This document shows positions 7,756-15,997 of a stretch of 44,609 nt of DNA, piece after piece. The DNA is from Clostridiaceae bacterium (GTDB lineage Bacteria > Bacillota > Clostridia > Oscillospirales > Acutalibacteraceae). The DNA is taken from assembly GCA_016293225.1 (NCBI GenBank), contig JAEDEQ010000006.1:1-44609 (forward strand), given 5' to 3'. Position numbers and translations under genes: made by a program. Within the stretch, counting starts at the first letter, position 1. Each line of letters begins with the position of its first letter. The notes under the pieces were generated by a model, which saw nothing but the letters and a program-made list of their open reading frames with translations, was not told the origin of the DNA and searched no databases.

Positions 7756-9567
7756 TCAGCCCCTGCAGCCGCGTTCAAGCGCCGACAGATTGCGCTGCAT
7801 CAGCGAAAGATAGGTTTCGCCGTTTTTAAAATCGTCCGCAGAGATAACGTGGCAGGACCAGAGCGTTTCAACCTTTGCTCCGGTGCTGTCGGCAATCGAC
7901 CTTGCAACCGAGCCTGTGCTCAGATCAACTTTATAGATAACCGGTATCTTTTCGTTTCTGACCTTTTCGGAAAGGAAAGCTATCGTAGTCGGGTTTGCGT
8001 CGCTCTGAGCCGAGCAGCCGGGAAACGCGGCGTAAAATTCAAGCGAATATTCGTCCGCAAGATATTTGAACGGGAAACGGTCGCCGACAACAAAGTGCCT
8101 GCCGGCCGCTTTTTTTGAAAACGCTTTAAATTCTTCATCAAGCGCGGAAAGCTCTTCAAGGTACTGCCTTGTCCGCTCCTCATAGCCGTTTTTATTCTCC
8201 GGGTCACGCTCGCAAAGCGCCTTGCTGATTGCAAAAACTATCCTTTCGGCGTTCTTCGGCGAGGTCCAGACGTGCTCGTCATACTCCGCGTCTTCGGCAG
8301 TGGATTCATCGTCATGTCCGTGTTCGTCCTCTTCCTGCATACCCTCAAGCATTTCCTCCCTGAGGTTTTCGGTAACATCCATCATGCGCACAACCGAAAT
8401 TTTGCCCGTATCAATCGAGGAAAGCATGGACTTTACCCATTCGTCGCTTTCTCCGCCGCCGTAAACAAAAACGTCGCACTCCTCAATCTTCATGATGTCC
8501 GCCGCAGTCGGCTCAAAGGTATGGCTTTCCTCCCCCGGAGCAAGCAGCATTGAAACCTCGGCGTCCTCCCCTGCAATCTGCCTTGAAAAATCATAAGGTG
8601 CAAAGGTTGTTGCAACAACGCTTGCTTTTTCCTTTTTATAGACCGTGACAGAGCCTGTCAAAGGAACTGTAAGAGCCGTGGCGACGGCAAGAACAGAAAT
8701 CAAAACGGCAAGCGCCTTTTTTAATTTTGCGCCGAGCCTTGACGAAGTGTGCACCGCGCGCAAAAGCGAAAAGACCCCAAACGCAAAAATGTTCACGCAG
8801 ACAACGCTTGCCCCCGTCGGCGCTTCAAAGCGGACGGAAACCAGAAGTCCCGAAAAAAAACACAGCACCGATACCGCGGCGCTCGTAAGAATGACCGAAC
8901 GGTAGCTTTTGCAAAGGCGCATTGACGTAACCGCCGGAAAAATTATCAGGCTTGAAATGAGCAGCGCGCCCATCATTCTCATGCCGATAACTATTGTTAC
9001 GGCGGTCAGCGCGGCAATGAGCATATTATAAGCCGAAACCTTTGTTCCCGTTGCCTTTGAAAAGCTTTCGTCAAATGTTACGGCAAAAATCTCGTTGTAA
9101 AAAACAATGTAAAGCGCAAGCACGGCAATGCTCAGAACCACGCTCAGCGCAACATCGGCGTTTGACATGGTGAGTATGCTGCCGAACATATAGTTATAAA
9201 TGTCAATATTCATTCCGGTTGTCAGCGAGGTTACCATCACTCCGACCGCAAGCGCACCGGTTGAAATCAGGGCAATGGCGGCGTCGCCCTTGATTCTTCC
9301 GCTCTCGCTCATGCGCAAAAGCAGGAACGCCGCAACAATAACAACGGGCAGTGAAAAATAAAGCGGCGCAACGTTTGCCGCACAGGCGATTGCAAGCGCG
9401 CCGAAGCCGACATGGGAAAGTCCGTCGCCGATCATTGAAAAGCGCTTTAAAACAAGACTGACGCCGAGAAGCGCCGCGCAAAGCGAAAGCAGAACGCCGG
9501 CAACGAGCGCACGCTGCAAAAACGGCTGTGTAATTATCAGGTTAATTGCCTCAGGCATTCCTTTCAC
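7756..9567 (-). CDS. znuBA: Zinc ABC transporter permease fused to its zinc-binding protein (ZnuB-ZnuA fusion)
   Basis: A single 603-residue frame joins two normally separate subunits. Residues 1 to about 275 are an ABC-3 family permease (ZnuB/MntB type) with multiple membrane helices. After a further membrane helix at about 283-305, residues 312-603 are a cluster A-I metal-binding protein (ZnuA/AdcA type), starting SVVATTFAPYDFSRQIAG. Candidate ligands are H349 (ESHTFEPTAAD) and H432 (DEHVWTSPKNA), with an acidic, His-containing loop at about 412-432 as in zinc-type members. The usual third His is replaced within VVGDRFPFKYLADEY, probably by Asp. The binding protein is thus tethered to the outer face of the permease instead of by a lipid. 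The gene overlaps the ATPase gene by 17 bases. Confidence 0.92.
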   Translation of the reverse strand: MKGMPEAINLIITQPFLQRALVAGVLLSLCAALLGVSLVLKRFSMIGDGLSHVGFGALAIACAANVAPLYFSLPVVIVAAFLLLRMSESGRIKGDAAIALISTGALAVGVMVTSLTTGMNIDIYNYMFGSILTMSNADVALSVVLSIAVLALYIVFYNEIFAVTFDESFSKATGTKVSAYNMLIAALTAVTIVIGMRMMGALLISSLIIFPAVTSMRLCKSYRSVILTSAAVSVLCFFSGLLVSVRFEAPTGASVVCVNIFAFGVFSLLRAVHTSSRLGAKLKKALAVLISVLAVATALTVPLTGSVTVYKKEKASVVATTFAPYDFSRQIAGEDAEVSMLLAPGEESHTFEPTAADIMKIEECDVFVYGGGESDEWVKSMLSSIDTGKISVVRMMDVTENLREEMLEGMQEEDEHGHDDESTAEDAEYDEHVWTSPKNAERIVFAISKALCERDPENKNGYEERTRQYLEELSALDEEFKAFSKKAAGRHFVVGDRFPFKYLADEYSLEFYAAFPGCSAQSDANPTTIAFLSEKVRNEKIPVIYKVDLSTGSVARSIADSTGAKVETLWSCHVISADDFKNGETYLSLMQRNLSALERGCRG

Positions 9568-10267
9568 CTCCGGAAAAAGCCTTGTATACGTCGCTGCTAA
9601 GATACTCGCCGACCGTACCGAAGAAAGAACCGTCCTTTTTCATGTGCAGAATATGGGTAGCATAATTAACGGCTGAATAAAGGTCATGCGAAACCATTAT
9701 GACAGTGATCCCGTATTCGCGGTTGATTCTTTTTATTATGCGGTAAAAATCGGCGGTAACAACCGGGTCAAGGCCGGTCACGGGTTCATCGAGCAAAAGC
9801 AGCTTTTTTGTTGCGCACAGCGCACGCGCAAGCAGCACCCTTTGCTGCTGTCCGCCGGAAAGCTCACGGTAACACCTGCCTTTAAGCTCGGTTATGTCCA
9901 GCTTTTCCATGCTTTCTTCGGCAAGCTGCTTTTGTGCCTTTGAAAAAAAGACGCCTTTTTTTGAAGCAAGGCAGCCGCTCAGCACCACCTCATATACCGA
10001 AGCGGGGAAATCCTTTTGCGCCGCATTCTGCTGCGGAAGATAGCCTATCTCGCGCTTTTTCAGCCCGTCGCCCATGTGCAGATGGCCGCTATGTGTTTCA
10101 ATAAGGCCGAGCACGGACTTCACAAGAGTGCTTTTTCCGCTTCCGTTTTCACCGACAATACAGAGATAATCGCCCTTTTCAACGCGGAAATTCAAATCCT
10201 TTGCAACAATGTTTCCTTCATAGCCGAGCGAAACGCCCTTGCAGTCAATCAGAGCCATTTTTCTCAT
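9551..10267 (-). CDS. znuC: Zinc ABC transporter ATP-binding protein
   Basis: A 238-residue ABC ATPase. Walker A is GENGSGKST (about residues 39-47), the signature is LSGGQQQRVLLARAL, and Walker B is LLLLDEPVTGLDP, followed by the switch His in MVSHDL. It powers the adjoining permease/binding-protein fusion. The gene overlaps zur upstream by 23 bases and the fusion gene downstream by 17 bases, so the three are one translationally coupled operon. The more likely start is the ATG at residue 4 (MALIDCKG, 10258) or the one given; both lie inside the end of zur and the ribosome site does not decide. Confidence 0.95.
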   Translation of the reverse strand: MRKMALIDCKGVSLGYEGNIVAKDLNFRVEKGDYLCIVGENGSGKSTLVKSVLGLIETHSGHLHMGDGLKKREIGYLPQQNAAQKDFPASVYEVVLSGCLASKKGVFFSKAQKQLAEESMEKLDITELKGRCYRELSGGQQQRVLLARALCATKKLLLLDEPVTGLDPVVTADFYRIIKRINREYGITVIMVSHDLYSAVNYATHILHMKKDGSFFGTVGEYLSSDVYKAFSGGERNA

Positions 10268-10676
10268 CGCCTTTCATGCAGTCGGCGCAAATTCCGACAA
10301 GAATTGTTTTTTCATTATCAACGCAAAAGCCGTGGTCCTTTAAAAGGTGTTCGTTTGCATCCTTCATAAAGCCGCAGCCGAGGTGGACAAACTTTCCGCA
10401 CTTTCTGCATCTTAAATGTATATGCTCGGAGCATTCGTTATGGTCGCCCACAAACTGGAACGCCGAGCTTTTTTCACCCTCGCGCAAAAAGCGCCTGACC
10501 TTTCCAAGCTCGGTGAGCGAGTCCAGATAGCGGTAAACCGTGGTGCGGCCGACAACGCAGCCGCGCTTTGCAAGCGCCTGCGTAATTTCGTCAACAGTCA
10601 TGCTTTTTTCCGCGTTTTCACGCAGACAGCCGAGGATATCCGAACGCTGGCGCGTTTTATATGAAGTTTTTTCCAT
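10245..10676 (-). CDS. zur: Fur-family zinc uptake regulator
   Basis: A 143-residue Fur-family repressor. The N-terminal winged helix (about 1-85) includes GRTTVYRYLDSL as recognition helix. The C-terminal dimerisation part has the sensory HIHLRCRKCG segment and two CxxC pairs (CRKC and CADC) that form the structural zinc site. Its place as first gene of an operon with a zinc-type transporter argues for Zur rather than Fur or PerR. GGAGG precedes the ATG. The promoter at 10724-10751 is followed at once by a palindrome at 10702-10722, so the protein probably represses its own operon when zinc is plentiful. Confidence 0.9.
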   Translation of the reverse strand: MEKTSYKTRQRSDILGCLRENAEKSMTVDEITQALAKRGCVVGRTTVYRYLDSLTELGKVRRFLREGEKSSAFQFVGDHNECSEHIHLRCRKCGKFVHLGCGFMKDANEHLLKDHGFCVDNEKTILVGICADCMKGDEKNGSD

Positions 10677-10701
10677 AAACGTTCCTCCGAAAAAACAAAA
10701 T

Positions 10702-10722
10702 TGAAATTGGAATTCAATTTCA
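10702..10722 (-). promoter_or_regulatory. Palindromic operator, probable Zur box
   Basis: A perfect inverted repeat, TGAAATTG (10702-10709), five bases, CAATTTCA (10715-10722), lies directly downstream of the -10 box and covers the expected transcription start. The length and AT-rich dyad are typical of Fur-family operators, though the sequence is not the Bacillus Zur consensus. Binding by the Zur encoded next to it is an inference. Confidence 0.72.
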
Positions 10723-10723
10723 T

Positions 10724-10751
10724 ATTATAGTCCTTTCATCTTCTTTGTCAA
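10724..10751 (-). promoter_or_regulatory. Promoter of the zur-znuC-znuBA operon
   Basis: On the minus strand a consensus TTGACA (10751-10746), a 16-base spacer and a consensus TATAAT (10729-10724) make one of the strongest promoters of the window. The operator abuts the -10 box on its downstream side. Confidence 0.85.
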
Positions 10752-10844
10752 GGTTTCCGGGCAAAAAGGCAACCATTCATAAAAAATATTTCTGAATGAG
10801 CAAAGTTTTTGTCAGCTGTGTCAGCGGCTTTTTAAGCTTTTCTG

Positions 10845-10873
10845 TTGACTTTTACCTTTTAATCTGTTAAAAT
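10845..10873 (+). promoter_or_regulatory. Promoter of the T-box operon
   Basis: TTGACT (10845-10850), a 17-base spacer and TAAAAT (10868-10873) stand just before the T-box leader and about 300 bases before the first codon. This gives a long leader transcript, as expected for T-box control. Confidence 0.7.
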
Positions 10874-10894
10874 CAATTAGAAATCAATAATCAA

Positions 10895-11163
10895 ACAAAT
10901 GCAATGACGGAATTATGCTTTTCTTCTTGAGCTTTCAGAGAGCCGGCGTTCGGTGCAAGCCGGCAGTCAAAGGAAAACGCAGTCTCCTTCCCGAGCAGAG
11001 CCGCCCAACGTTTCCTTTCTGTGTAAGCGGCTACGGACGCCCCGTTATCATGGCTAAAGACTTGCTTGAGAGCGGCCGCTTTAAAGGCGGCAATCAAGGT
11101 GGTACCGCGAAGAACATTCGTCCTTGAAACAGCATTACGCTGTTTCAAGGCTTTATTTTTTTC
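10895..11163 (+). ncRNA. T-box riboswitch leader with terminator/antiterminator
   Basis: The leader has the conserved T-box core AAGGTGGTACCGCG (11096-11109), which pairs with the NCCA end of an uncharged tRNA. The antiterminator pairs CAAGG (11095-11099) with CCTTG (11122-11126). The competing terminator is a 12-bp perfect stem, CCTTGAAACAGC (11122-11133) with GCTGTTTCAAGG (11139-11150), followed by a T-rich tail. Stem I shows the CAGAGAG bulge (10936-10942) under a GCCGGC/GCCGGC hairpin. The specifier loop probably lies in AGTCTCC (10981-10987). CTC (Leu, 10984-10986) is the reading that suits the LeuA-like gene downstream, but GTC (Val) and TCT (Ser) are not excluded. Uncharged tRNA should switch the operon on. 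Confidence 0.9.
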
Positions 11164-11175
11164 AGGAGGTTTTCA

Positions 11176-12594
11176 ATGATGAAAAAGTTAAGGATTGCAG
11201 ATTCAACGCTCAGACAGGCGGCAAAAAACCGCTCCCATTCGCTGAGCTTCAAAGAAAAAATTGAAATTGCAAAGCTGCTTGACAAGCTTGCGGTCGATGT
11301 AATTGAGCTTGCGCCGATTGAAGACGCAAAAACCGACTCGCTTTTGACAAAGTCAATCTGCTCCTCAGTGGAAAACAGCATTCTTGCCCTCCCGTGCGAG
11401 CTTTCCGAAAACGGAATCAAAACCGCGTGGGACGCGCTTTCAAAGGCAAAAAAGCCGCGCCTTCAGCTTGTTGTTCCAACCTCAACCGTTCAGATGGAAT
11501 TTGTCTGCAAAAAAAAGCCGCCGCTTGTCCTTTCAATGATAAGTATCCTTGTTCCTGAGGCAAAAAAGTATTGCTCCGACGTTGAATTTGTTGCCCGCGA
11601 CGCAACAAGGAGCGAGCGCGAATTCCTTTATGAAGCGCTCAAAACCGCCGTATCCTGCGGGGCAACCTCGGTAACGCTTTGCGACGATGCAGGAATCATG
11701 ACAAGCGAAGAATTTTCGGCTTTCATCGCCGAGGTTTATAAAAATGTTCCCGAGCTCAAAGACATTGACCTCGGCGCTCAGTGCAGCGATGAGTTTTCGT
11801 TCGGCTGTGCGTGCGCCGTCTCCTCCGCCCGCGCAGGCGCAAAGGAAATCAAGACCGCCGTCTGCGGCGAAAGCACCGTTTCCGCCCAGGCGTTCACACA
11901 CTTCCTTTCCGCAAGGGGCAGTGAATTTTCGCTCGCAACCTCGGTTAAAACCACAATGCTTGAGCGCATTTCCGACCAGATTTCAAGAATCATCAACGCC
12001 GAAAAGAGCAAAACAACGCCCTTTGAAACAGGCGTTGCAAGCTCAAACCAGAGCTTTGTTCTCAGCGAGTACGACACACCCGAGCAGGTTGCCGCCGCGG
12101 TTAAAAGCCTCGGATACGACCTTTCGGACGAAGAAAACGCAAATGTTTACGAAGCCTTTTCAAGAATCAGCGATAAAAAGAGCGTTACCGCAAAGGAGCT
12201 TGACGTAATTGTTGCCACGGCCGCGCTTCAGGTTCCGTCAACCTACTTCCTTGAAAGCTACGTTGTCAACATCGGAAACATCATCACTCCGACGGCGCAC
12301 ATCACCCTTTCCAAGGGCGGAAAAAGCTTCAGCGGTCTCTGCGCCGGAGACGGACCGGTTGACGCGTCCTTCCTTGCGATTGAAAAGATAATCGGCCGCC
12401 ACTATGAGCTTGACGATTTCCAGATTCAGGCGGTTACCGAGGGACGCGAGGCAATGGGCAGCGCACTTGTCCGCCTGCGTTCAAACGGCAAGGTCTACGC
12501 CGGAAACGGAATTTCAACAGACGTTGTGGGCGCAAGCATTCGGGCTTATGTCAACGCGCTCAACAAAATTGTTTATGAGGAGGAAGAGGAATGA
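11176..12594 (+). CDS. LeuA-like (2-isopropylmalate synthase family) protein lacking key catalytic residues
   Basis: A 472-residue protein with the two-part layout of 2-isopropylmalate synthase: an HMGL-like TIM barrel (about 5-280) and a C-terminal LeuA allosteric domain (about 350-465, ending GISTDVVGASIRAYVNALNK), which in true LeuA binds leucine. The barrel keeps D9 and R13 of the DTTLRD motif, but its last Asp is Q14. The metal-binding HCHND motif is replaced by A201-Q-C-S-D205, so both metal His ligands are gone. Classic acetyl-CoA condensation is therefore doubtful. The protein may have an altered reaction or a regulatory role. AGGAGG precedes two adjacent ATGs (11176, 11179). The stop overlaps the next start (ATGA). 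Confidence 0.85.
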   Translation: MMKKLRIADSTLRQAAKNRSHSLSFKEKIEIAKLLDKLAVDVIELAPIEDAKTDSLLTKSICSSVENSILALPCELSENGIKTAWDALSKAKKPRLQLVVPTSTVQMEFVCKKKPPLVLSMISILVPEAKKYCSDVEFVARDATRSEREFLYEALKTAVSCGATSVTLCDDAGIMTSEEFSAFIAEVYKNVPELKDIDLGAQCSDEFSFGCACAVSSARAGAKEIKTAVCGESTVSAQAFTHFLSARGSEFSLATSVKTTMLERISDQISRIINAEKSKTTPFETGVASSNQSFVLSEYDTPEQVAAAVKSLGYDLSDEENANVYEAFSRISDKKSVTAKELDVIVATAALQVPSTYFLESYVVNIGNIITPTAHITLSKGGKSFSGLCAGDGPVDASFLAIEKIIGRHYELDDFQIQAVTEGREAMGSALVRLRSNGKVYAGNGISTDVVGASIRAYVNALNKIVYEEEEE

Positions 12595-15107
12595 AGCTTT
12601 CTTTTTCAACAAGGGGCTGGAACGGCTATGAATGGCAGGACTTTGTTTCCGCGGCAGAGGAGCTCGGCTTCAAGGGCATTGAGCTGAACAACTTTGCCGG
12701 CACTGCTTTCACCGAAAAAAACGGCCCGTTTCATAAGTACAATTCAGCTTCAACGCTGAGAACGCTTTTTGACAAGGGCATTTCCCTCGTCTGCGCAGAC
12801 ACCGGCGTTGACATCTCCTGCGACGAGGTTGACGAAACCACCTCAAGAATTGAAGAATATATTTTTCTCGCTTCCTCGCTCAAAATTTCTTATCTGCGCC
12901 TTTTTGCTACCGGCGACAGTGCAGAAAGCGATGAAAATGTCCGCTCTGTTCTTTCCTCGGTTGTTCCCACCGCGGCAAAAAAGGGCATAACAATGCTTGT
13001 TGAAACCTCCGGAATGTTCAGCGATACAAAAAAGCTGCTCACCCTCCTCATGGAGTATGCCGACGATCACCTTGCCGCCCTCTGGGACGTTTATTCGCCG
13101 TATTACATAGGTCATGAGGATTCGGAGGAAACAATCAAAAACCTCGGCGCCTATGTCAAGCATGTTCACATGAAGGACAGCTTCCTTCAGAACGGCGAGC
13201 GCCGCTTCTGCCTCATCGGAGAGGGCGATCTTCCGATTAATGAAATTATGAACGCGCTTTCCTGCGTCAATTACGACGGCTTTATCTCGCTTGACTGGAA
13301 CCCTAAGTGGATGCTTGAAATGACCGATATGGAGGTTGTTTTTGCCCACTTTGCAAGCTTCATGGAGCAATTCCAGACCCCGTCAAGGAAAAAAGCGTTT
13401 CTCTATTCAAACAAAGCCGGCACGGGAAAATTCGTTTGGAAAAAGGATTTGCTGATTGAAAAAACCTTTCCGCAGGTTCTTGACAAAATGGTTGAAGAAT
13501 TTCCCGATCAATATGCCTTTAAATATACAACGCTCGATTATACCCGAACCTACTCGCAGTTTAGGGACGATGTTGACGAATGCTGCCGTGCGCTTTTGTC
13601 GCTCGGAGTTAAAAAGGGCAGCCACGTTGCTTTGTGGGCAACAAACATTCCTCAGTGGTACATCACCTTTTGGGCAACAACAAAGATAGGCGCCGTTCTG
13701 GTAACAATGAACACCGCCTATAAAATCCACGAGGCGGAGTACCTCCTGCGCCAGTCGGACACGCACACGCTCGTTATGATTGACGGCTACCGTGATTCAA
13801 ACTATGCCGCAATAATCAACGAGCTTTGCCCCGAGCTTCGATCAACGGAAAAAGGACAGCAGCTCCACTCAAAAAGACTGCCGTTTTTGCGCAACGTCAT
13901 CACCGTCGGCTTCAGGCAAAAGGGCTGTCTGACGTGGGAGGAAGCGATGGACAGAGCGCAAAACGTTCCGCTTTCCGAGGTTAAAAGAATTGCCGCAACG
14001 GTTGACCCGAACGATGTCTGCAATATGCAGTATACCTCCGGAACAACAGGCTTTCCTAAGGGTGTTATGCTCACGCATTACAATGTTGTCAACAACGGAA
14101 AATGCATCGGCGACAGAATGGACCTTTCAACCGCAGACAGAATGATGATCCATGTTCCGATGTTCCACTGCTTCGGAATGGTTCTTGCAATGACCGCTTC
14201 AATGACTCACGGCGTGTCTCTTTATCCGATGCCGTACTTCACCCCGAAGCCGTCGCTTGCCTGCATCAACAGCGAAAAAATCACCTGCTTCCACGGTGTT
14301 CCAACAATGTTCATTGCAATGCTTGAGCACCCCGATTTCCCGAAAACGGACTTTTCGTATATGCGCACGGGAATCATGGCCGGTTCCCCCTGCCCCATCT
14401 CCGTCATGCGCGACGTTGTTGAAAAAATGCATATGAGCGAAATTACAATAGTTTACGGCCAGACGGAGTCCTCTCCCGGCTGCACAATGAGCAGCACCGA
14501 TGACCCGCTTGAGGTCCGCGTTTCAACGGTCGGACGCGCCATGCCGGAAATTGAATGTAAAATTGTTGACCCGGAAACCGGGGAAGAGATGCCTGTCGGC
14601 GAAACAGGCGAATTTGTGGCGCGCGGCTATAACATTATGAAAGGTTACTACAAGATGCCGAAAGCAACCGCCGCCGCCATTGACAAGGACGGCTGGCTGC
14701 ACACCGGCGACCTTGCCTGCAAAACGCCCGAGGGCAACTACAGAATCACGGGCAGGCTCAAGGACATGATAATCCGCGGCGGTGAAAACATCTATCCCAA
14801 GGAGATTGAGGAGTTCATTTATACCCACGAAAAGGTCAAGGATGTTCAGGTTATCGGCGTTCCGGACGAACAGCTTGGCGAGGAAATCATGGCCTGCATC
14901 ATCCTCAAGGACGGCGAAACACTCACAGCCGATGAAATGCGCACCTATATCCGTGAGCACATGGCAAAGCACAAGGTTCCAAAGTATATTGACTTTGTTG
15001 ATTCCTTCCCGATGAATGTTGCCGGAAAAATCCTCAAGTACAAAATGCGTGAGGATGCCATTGAAAAATACAACCTCAAAAAGGCAAACTCAATTGAAAC
15101 TGCGTAA
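12591..15107 (+). CDS. Fusion of a xylose-isomerase-like TIM barrel and an acyl-CoA synthetase
   Basis: One 838-residue frame with two enzymes. Residues 1 to about 262 are a sugar phosphate isomerase/epimerase (AP-endonuclease-2 TIM barrel) with metal-site candidates in LVETSGMF, WDVYSPYY, HVHMKDS and LDWNPKW. Residues about 285-835 are an adenylate-forming acyl-CoA ligase of the FadD type, with the P-loop YTSGTTGFPKGVMLTH (about 480), YGQTESSPG, the hinge GRLKDMIIRGGENIYPKE and a catalytic Lys in NVAGKILKYK (about 811). It should activate a carboxylic acid to its CoA thioester, and the fused barrel may make or process that acid. The start overlaps the previous stop by 4 bases, giving coupled translation. 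The frame has no internal break, and I know no characterised protein with this fusion. Confidence 0.9.
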   Translation: MKLSFSTRGWNGYEWQDFVSAAEELGFKGIELNNFAGTAFTEKNGPFHKYNSASTLRTLFDKGISLVCADTGVDISCDEVDETTSRIEEYIFLASSLKISYLRLFATGDSAESDENVRSVLSSVVPTAAKKGITMLVETSGMFSDTKKLLTLLMEYADDHLAALWDVYSPYYIGHEDSEETIKNLGAYVKHVHMKDSFLQNGERRFCLIGEGDLPINEIMNALSCVNYDGFISLDWNPKWMLEMTDMEVVFAHFASFMEQFQTPSRKKAFLYSNKAGTGKFVWKKDLLIEKTFPQVLDKMVEEFPDQYAFKYTTLDYTRTYSQFRDDVDECCRALLSLGVKKGSHVALWATNIPQWYITFWATTKIGAVLVTMNTAYKIHEAEYLLRQSDTHTLVMIDGYRDSNYAAIINELCPELRSTEKGQQLHSKRLPFLRNVITVGFRQKGCLTWEEAMDRAQNVPLSEVKRIAATVDPNDVCNMQYTSGTTGFPKGVMLTHYNVVNNGKCIGDRMDLSTADRMMIHVPMFHCFGMVLAMTASMTHGVSLYPMPYFTPKPSLACINSEKITCFHGVPTMFIAMLEHPDFPKTDFSYMRTGIMAGSPCPISVMRDVVEKMHMSEITIVYGQTESSPGCTMSSTDDPLEVRVSTVGRAMPEIECKIVDPETGEEMPVGETGEFVARGYNIMKGYYKMPKATAAAIDKDGWLHTGDLACKTPEGNYRITGRLKDMIIRGGENIYPKEIEEFIYTHEKVKDVQVIGVPDEQLGEEIMACIILKDGETLTADEMRTYIREHMAKHKVPKYIDFVDSFPMNVAGKILKYKMREDAIEKYNLKKANSIETA

Positions 15108-15121
15108 CGGGAGGCGGCATA

Positions 15122-15919
15122 ATGTATCCGATTATTGATTGCCACTGCCACATTTATCCGGACAAAATTGCAGTCAAAGCCTCGCAGAACACGGGCGCAT
15201 TTTACGACATGGACATGAACTACGACGGAAAGCTTTCAACGCTCGAGCGTCTTGACGAAGTCGGCCATATCAGCCACTCGGTTGTTTTTTCCGTTGCAAC
15301 AACGCCGAAGCAGGTGAAGTCAATCAACGAATACATCGCTTCGGTTGTTGCCGAAAGCGGCGGAAAAATGACCGGGCTCGGAACGCTCCACCCCGAAAGC
15401 GAGGACATTGCGGGCGATATCCGCCACCTCAAAGAGCTTGGACTGAAAGGCATTAAGCTTCATCCGGATATTCAGAAGTTCAAGCTTGACGATTACCGCT
15501 GTCTGAAAATTTATGAGCTTTGCGAGGGTGAGCTGCCCGTTCTCATTCATGCCGGCGACAGCCGTTACGATTACTCAAACCCGAACCGCCTCAAGCCTAT
15601 CCTTGAAATTTTTACGGGTCTTCAGGTCATTGCGGCCCACTTCGGCGGCTGGTCAATCTGGGAACAAGCCTGCAACGAGCTTTGCGGCTATGACAACCTT
15701 ATGGTTGACTGCTCCTCCTCGTTACCGTGGCTTGACAAAGAAACCTCAAAGCGTATTATCAAAAAGTACACTGCGGACAAGGTGCTTTTCGGAACGGATT
15801 ATCCGATGTGGGACCCGAAAAATGAGGTTGAGTATTTCCTGAGTCTCGGTCTTTCCGACGAGGAAAACAGTAAGATACTTTTTCAGAACGCGCAGAAGCT
15901 TTTCGGAATAAGCCTTTGA
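15122..15919 (+). CDS. Amidohydrolase family 2 metal-dependent hydrolase or decarboxylase
   Basis: A 265-residue TIM-barrel hydrolase of the amidohydrolase-2 family. It has the N-terminal metal motif DCHCH (H8, H10), KLHPDIQ, a His in AHFGGWS and the final metal Asp in GTDYP. Relatives hydrolyse lactones or amides, or decarboxylate aromatic acids without oxidation; the substrate here is unknown. GGGAGG lies 8-9 bases before the ATG, and the gap to the fusion gene is only 14 bases, so it is the third and last gene of the T-box operon. Together the operon suggests a pathway on a small carboxylic acid that is formed or rearranged, activated to a CoA ester and hydrolysed or decarboxylated, and is switched on by amino-acid shortage. 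Confidence 0.88.
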   Translation: MYPIIDCHCHIYPDKIAVKASQNTGAFYDMDMNYDGKLSTLERLDEVGHISHSVVFSVATTPKQVKSINEYIASVVAESGGKMTGLGTLHPESEDIAGDIRHLKELGLKGIKLHPDIQKFKLDDYRCLKIYELCEGELPVLIHAGDSRYDYSNPNRLKPILEIFTGLQVIAAHFGGWSIWEQACNELCGYDNLMVDCSSSLPWLDKETSKRIIKKYTADKVLFGTDYPMWDPKNEVEYFLSLGLSDEENSKILFQNAQKLFGISL

Positions 15920-15945
15920 AGTCTAAAAAAACAATACTCACCTGC

Positions 15946-15982
15946 AAAAAAGTAGCCGCCGAAATTGGCAGCTGCTTTTTTT
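15946..15982. terminator. Bidirectional terminator after the T-box operon
   Basis: A 15-position stem (15946-15960 with 15967-15981) carries one mismatch and one G-U pair. A-run and T-run flanks let it work on both strands. It separates the T-box operon from the convergent TSCPD gene. Confidence 0.82.
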
Positions 15983-15997
15983 GTTATGAAAAAATTG

